A stretch of DNA of 8,870 nucleotides from Thermoplasmata archaeon (GTDB lineage Archaea > Thermoplasmatota > Thermoplasmata > Sysuiplasmatales > Sysuiplasmataceae). Under the pieces are notes generated by a model. That model made no database searches. It was not told where the DNA came from and was given only the letters and a program-made list of their open reading frames with translations. The DNA lies in contig JAKAPY010000063.1 of assembly GCA_021811925.1 (NCBI GenBank), positions 1 through 8,870 on the forward strand, read 5' to 3'. Positions 6,258-8,870 of this stretch are shown here, one piece after another (positions within the stretch are counted from its first letter, which is position 1; every line of letters begins with the position of its first letter). Made by a program: the position numbers and the translations under genes.

Positions 6258-7373
6258 TTGAACAAAATACTGGTTACGGGTGGAATGGGTTTCATCGGGA
6301 GCCACACTGTCGACGCTCTTGTTGCCGAGGGGCACAACGTTGTTGTCCTGGACAACCTTGAAAAGCAAGTGCATCTCGGGAAAAGGCCTGATTATCTCAA
6401 CAAGAAGGCGAAGTACATTGTGGGGGATGTCCGTTTTCAGAAGGACTGGCTCAAGGCGCTCAAGGACGTCAGTCATGTTATTCACCTGGCAGCCTGCGTT
6501 GGGATAGGCCAGAGTTTCTGGGAATCAAGGAAATACAATCAGACGAACGTTGTCGGCACATCCAATCTCTTTGAACTGCTCACTAGGGACGCAGCACTCA
6601 GGAAGCGCATTGAAAAGGTTGTGGTCGCGTCAAGCAAGAGCCTCTACGGCGAGGGTGCCTACAGGTGCTCCGTCCATGGCGTTATACATCCCATGCCCAG
6701 GAGCTCCGAGCAGCTCAGGCAGAAGGACTGGGAGGTGAGCTGCAGCTTATGCGGTTCAAAGACAAAACCGGTTGGCATAACCGAGGACAAGCCACCGCAG
6801 AACCTGAATCCTTATTCACTTTCAAAATATGCAACCGAAAGGCTCGCACTCAGCTACTCTTCGGCTCTCGGCATCCCTGCCGTTGCATTCAGGTACTTCA
6901 ACGTCTACGGGCCGAGGCAGAGCCTTTCCAACCCGTACACGGGTGTGCTTGCAATATTCATTTCAAGGCTGAAGAACGGCAAGGGGCCCGTCGTCTTCGA
7001 GGACGGGAAGCAGCTGAGGGATTTCATCTACGTGGACGATATCGCCAGGGCAAACATGGCAGCCCTGGAGAAGGGTGAAGGCGCCTTCAATCTTGGCACC
7101 GGAAGGCCCGCGTCCCTCCTTCAGATCATTTCAATGCTGAATGACGCACTCGGCACAAACATCGAGCCTGAAGTGACAAACGAGTTCAGGCCGGGCGACA
7201 ACAGGCATGATTTCTCCGACAGCACAAGGTTCCTCAAGACATTCGGGCCGAGGATGTTCACCGGCCTTAGCGACGGGATTACCGAACTTTCCGAATGGTC
7301 TTCCAGGGTGAAGGCAAAGGACAACTTCACAAAGGCGGAAGAGGAGAGAAGGAAGTACATATCGACAGGCTGA
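6258..7373 (+). CDS. Extended-SDR nucleotide-sugar epimerase, dTDP-L-rhamnose 4-epimerase / UDP-glucose 4-epimerase-like (371 aa)
   Basis: The N-terminus gives the Rossmann NAD(P) motif GGMGFIG (G8, G11, G14), an acidic turn LDNL at 31-34 and a GDVR motif at 56-59. Catalytic residues fit S126 in SSKSLYG, Y186 and K190 in PYSLSK. The sugar-nucleotide region has FRYFNVYGPRQ..SNPYTGV (211-230) and RDFIYVDD (254-261). A short insert after the Ser strand carries C137-x2-H140 and C162-x2-C165, with the TEDKPP segment following. This insert and the NPYTGV motif are typical of the dTDP-L-rhamnose 4-epimerase subgroup, as I recall it, and exceed plain GalE. The reaction would be 4-epimerisation of a nucleotide hexose in the cytoplasm for glycan synthesis. 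The start is TTG, supported by the leaderless promoter geometry and by the nucleotide-binding motif beginning at residue 3. The exact substrate is not provable from sequence. It heads a glycan gene group with the GT2 gene 123 bases downstream. Confidence 0.88.
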   Translation: MNKILVTGGMGFIGSHTVDALVAEGHNVVVLDNLEKQVHLGKRPDYLNKKAKYIVGDVRFQKDWLKALKDVSHVIHLAACVGIGQSFWESRKYNQTNVVGTSNLFELLTRDAALRKRIEKVVVASSKSLYGEGAYRCSVHGVIHPMPRSSEQLRQKDWEVSCSLCGSKTKPVGITEDKPPQNLNPYSLSKYATERLALSYSSALGIPAVAFRYFNVYGPRQSLSNPYTGVLAIFISRLKNGKGPVVFEDGKQLRDFIYVDDIARANMAALEKGEGAFNLGTGRPASLLQIISMLNDALGTNIEPEVTNEFRPGDNRHDFSDSTRFLKTFGPRMFTGLSDGITELSEWSSRVKAKDNFTKAEEERRKYISTG

Positions 7374-7376
7374 GTC

Positions 7377-7412
7377 AGCGCACTGTTTCCAACAGTTCTT
7401 GGTGGACGCGCT
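7377..7412 (+). other. Possible stem-loop after the epimerase gene
   Basis: Just past the stop codon, ACTGTT (7382-7387) and AACAGT (7391-7396) pair perfectly around a three-base TCC loop. AGCGC (7377-7381) can pair with GCGCT (7408-7412) outside it, leaving an 11-base bulge on one side. There is no clear T-run after it, so it is not a classic terminator. It might act in 3'-end formation or transcript stability. Confidence 0.3.
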
Positions 7413-7440
7413 ATATTCAGTCCGAATACTGTGGGAGATG

Positions 7441-7452
7441 GTTTAATAAATA
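7441..7452 (+). promoter_or_regulatory. TATA box of the glycosyltransferase gene
   Basis: GTTTAATAAATA is a strong archaeal TATA match in otherwise G+C-rich DNA. It predicts transcription starting near 7472, leaving a G-rich leader of about 24 bases before the TTG at 7497. The leader has AGGGCGGA near the start codon, at best a poor ribosome site. The gene therefore probably has its own promoter in addition to any read-through from the epimerase. Confidence 0.6.
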
Positions 7453-7496
7453 ACCTTATTGTTCTGTCGTCCGAGGGGGCATAGGGCGGACTGGAT

Positions 7497-8261
7497 TTGA
7501 GCAGCAAAGGAATTACACTGTTAATACCTGCTTACAATGAGGAGGACAGGATTGCGAAGTCACTCGACTCCTACATACCAGTGCTTAAGTCACTCGGCGT
7601 GCCGTTTGAAGTACTTGTGATAATAGATGGCTTAGACGGGACTTACGACGCAATCCAGGCGTACAGCAGCCTCGGTGTAACAGGTTACAAATATGATTCA
7701 AAACTGGGAAAGGGCGGAGCAATAAGGAAGGGCATCTCCCTCGCAATGTATGACGTTATATGCTGGGTAGACGCGGACGGCAGCCTTTTCCCAGACGACC
7801 TGAAGAAAATACTCGAGGCTACCGAGCACTGCGATTGCGTTGTCGCCTCCCGCTGGCTGAGGGACAGCGTGTGGCTGACCAAGGAACCTCTCTTCAACAG
7901 GACAGTAGGAAGGGTGTTCAATGTTCTGGTCAGGGGAATGCTTGGCCTTCCTGTCATGGACACTCAGTGCGGTGCAAAGGCATTCAAGTCATCCGTTGCC
8001 AGGGCTGTCATGGCTACAACCGTTGTCAACAACAGGACATTCGATGTTGCAATGCTTTACCACGCAAGGAGGAGTGGTGCCACCATGAAGGAGGTAGGTG
8101 TGAGGTGGGAGCATGACCCAAGGACAAGGATGCCCATCTTCAGGGTCATACCCATAATGTTCCTCACTCTTGTCGGCATCAGGCTGATGAATCTTCCGAT
8201 CAGGAAATACTTCCCGGAGGAGATCATTAATTACTTCGTCAGCCGCTACGCGAGCGACTGA
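7497..8261 (+). CDS. GT2 family glycosyltransferase, dolichyl-phosphate glucosyl/mannosyltransferase-like (254 aa)
   Basis: The start has the GT-A signature IPAYNEEDRI (10-19), then IIDGLDGTYD (42-51) in place of the usual DDGSxDGT, GKGGAIRKG (71-79) and the metal/nucleotide-binding WVDADGS (D92, D94). ASRWL (117-121) and DTQCGAKAF (155-163) are the marks of the ALG5/DPM1-type branch that transfers a sugar from a nucleotide donor to a polyprenyl (dolichyl) phosphate. No clear C-terminal membrane helix exists. A moderately hydrophobic stretch at 214-232 could help attach the enzyme to the cytoplasmic membrane face. The length of 254 is normal for the soluble members. The TTG at 7497 is chosen because the first strand begins at residue 6 and no better in-frame start is seen. 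It is flanked by two nucleotide-sugar enzymes, which suits lipid-linked sugar supply for N-glycan or surface polysaccharide. Donor sugar is unknown. Confidence 0.9.
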   Translation: MSSKGITLLIPAYNEEDRIAKSLDSYIPVLKSLGVPFEVLVIIDGLDGTYDAIQAYSSLGVTGYKYDSKLGKGGAIRKGISLAMYDVICWVDADGSLFPDDLKKILEATEHCDCVVASRWLRDSVWLTKEPLFNRTVGRVFNVLVRGMLGLPVMDTQCGAKAFKSSVARAVMATTVVNNRTFDVAMLYHARRSGATMKEVGVRWEHDPRTRMPIFRVIPIMFLTLVGIRLMNLPIRKYFPEEIINYFVSRYASD

Positions 8262-8285
8262 CGGGCTTTCATGTGTTTCCCTGTT

Positions 8286-8290
8286 GAGGA
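8286..8290 (+). promoter_or_regulatory. Possible ribosome binding site of the last gene
   Basis: GAGGA lies 11 bases before the ATG at 8302, slightly long spacing. The 40-base gap after the glycosyltransferase has no TATA box, so the gene is probably co-transcribed with it. An in-frame stop at 8299-8301 rules out any earlier start. Confidence 0.4.
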
Positions 8291-8301
8291 AAAGTGTGTG
8301 A

Positions 8302-8870
8302 ATGAGCGGTAAAGACGGAAGGAATGTAGTTATTACAGGCGGGGCCGGATTCGTCGGTTCCCATGCTGCTGAATATTACGCGAGAAAGGGATGGAACGTT
8401 ATTGCACTTGACAACCTTTCCAGGCCTCCGGTATGCGGATTTGGAATAAACACGAAGACGTACAACTGGAATTACCTGAAGGGGATGGAGAACATACGTC
8501 TTGTGCGTGGCTCCGTCCTTCAGCAGAAGACTGTGGACGACCTTGTCTCGGAAGCGGATGCTGTCATACACACCGCCGGTCAGGTGGCCGTCACGACCTC
8601 TCTTGAGGATCCCGCCGGTGATTTCAATATAAATGTCAGGGGGACATTCAATGTACTCGAGGCATGCAGGAAGTCCAGAAACAACGTAAACGTTGTATTC
8701 TGCTCCACGAACAAGGTATATGGCGAGAATGTGAATTCCATTCCAGTCAAAAGCAGCGGACTGAGGTATTCATTCTCGGACGACAAATACTCGAAGGGCA
8801 TACCTGAGAGCTTTCCTGTAGACTCGTGCAAGCATTCCCCCTACGGCGCATCAAAGCTGTCGGCCGACAT
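8302..8870 (+). CDS. Extended-SDR epimerase, CDP-paratose (CDP-tyvelose) 2-epimerase-like, N-terminal part
   Basis: The gene runs off the right edge after 189 full codons. It begins with NVVITGGAGFVGSH, giving the NAD-binding glycines G13, G16 and G19, then the LDNLSRP turn at 36-42. TAGQVAVTTSLEDP (91-104) and INVRGTFNVLEACR (110-123) closely follow the pattern of CDP-tyvelose/CDP-paratose 2-epimerases, as does STNKVYGEN (135-143). The catalytic set fits T136 with Y181 and K185 in SPYGASK. These enzymes interconvert C2 epimers of CDP-3,6-dideoxyhexoses with tightly bound NAD. In archaea the family is often present without proof of that substrate, so a related CDP- or UDP-sugar is possible. 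The ATG at 8302 is forced by an upstream in-frame stop. It follows the glycosyltransferase by 40 bases and probably shares its transcript. The C-terminal half is not visible. Confidence 0.85.
   Translation, partial: MSGKDGRNVVITGGAGFVGSHAAEYYARKGWNVIALDNLSRPPVCGFGINTKTYNWNYLKGMENIRLVRGSVLQQKTVDDLVSEADAVIHTAGQVAVTTSLEDPAGDFNINVRGTFNVLEACRKSRNNVNVVFCSTNKVYGENVNSIPVKSSGLRYSFSDDKYSKGIPESFPVDSCKHSPYGASKLSAD

Noticed and set aside
1..8870. Mobile element, CRISPR array, toxin-antitoxin pair, tRNA or rRNA
   Set aside because: No transposase motif, regular direct repeats, small paired genes, or conserved RNA sequence was seen on either strand.

Overview
The window looks archaeal, most likely a euryarchaeal or Thermoplasmatota-type genome of roughly balanced G+C. 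Lineage is inferred from style, not from a marker gene. The signs are TTTATTTAA / TTTAATA-type TATA boxes about 25 bases ahead of expected transcription starts, one gene whose TTG start falls where transcription should begin (leaderless), frequent TTG starts, heavy use of AGG for arginine, and a soluble sensor kinase with an N-terminal receiver followed by PAS and GAF modules.

Layout. (1) 1-176, + strand: the last 57 codons of an S9-family (prolyl oligopeptidase / acylaminoacyl-peptidase) serine peptidase, including the catalytic His. (2) 194-2752, - strand: a sensor histidine kinase with about eight membrane helices, an unassigned middle segment, a GAF domain and an intact kinase core. (3) 2847-5933, - strand: a 1028-residue soluble kinase, receiver-PAS-PAS-GAF-PAS-PAS-H-box-HATPase, with an altered ATP-lid G2 box. 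(4) 5934-6257: the divergent control region, with a TATA box for each direction and an inverted repeat over the kinase TATA box. (5) 6258-7373, + strand: an extended-SDR nucleotide-sugar epimerase of the dTDP-L-rhamnose 4-epimerase / GalE-like type with a Cys/His insert that may bind metal. (6) 7497-8261, + strand: a GT2 glycosyltransferase like dolichyl-phosphate glucosyl/mannosyltransferases. (7) 8302 to the window end, + strand: the first 189 codons of a second extended SDR, most like CDP-paratose (CDP-tyvelose) 2-epimerase.

How the parts may work together. The two kinases face the same way and are probably expressed together or in sequence. No separate response regulator or DNA-binding output protein is present, so the only receiver in view is the one at the N-terminus of the larger kinase. 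The three + strand genes form the start of a surface-glycan cluster: two enzymes that interconvert nucleotide sugars and one transferase that probably loads a sugar onto a polyprenyl phosphate. Whether the kinases control the glycan genes is only a possibility suggested by their divergent arrangement. I see no mobile element, CRISPR array, tRNA or rRNA, and no clearly undescribed system. The most unusual points are the kinase pair's architecture, the altered G2 box and the dyad over the kinase promoter.
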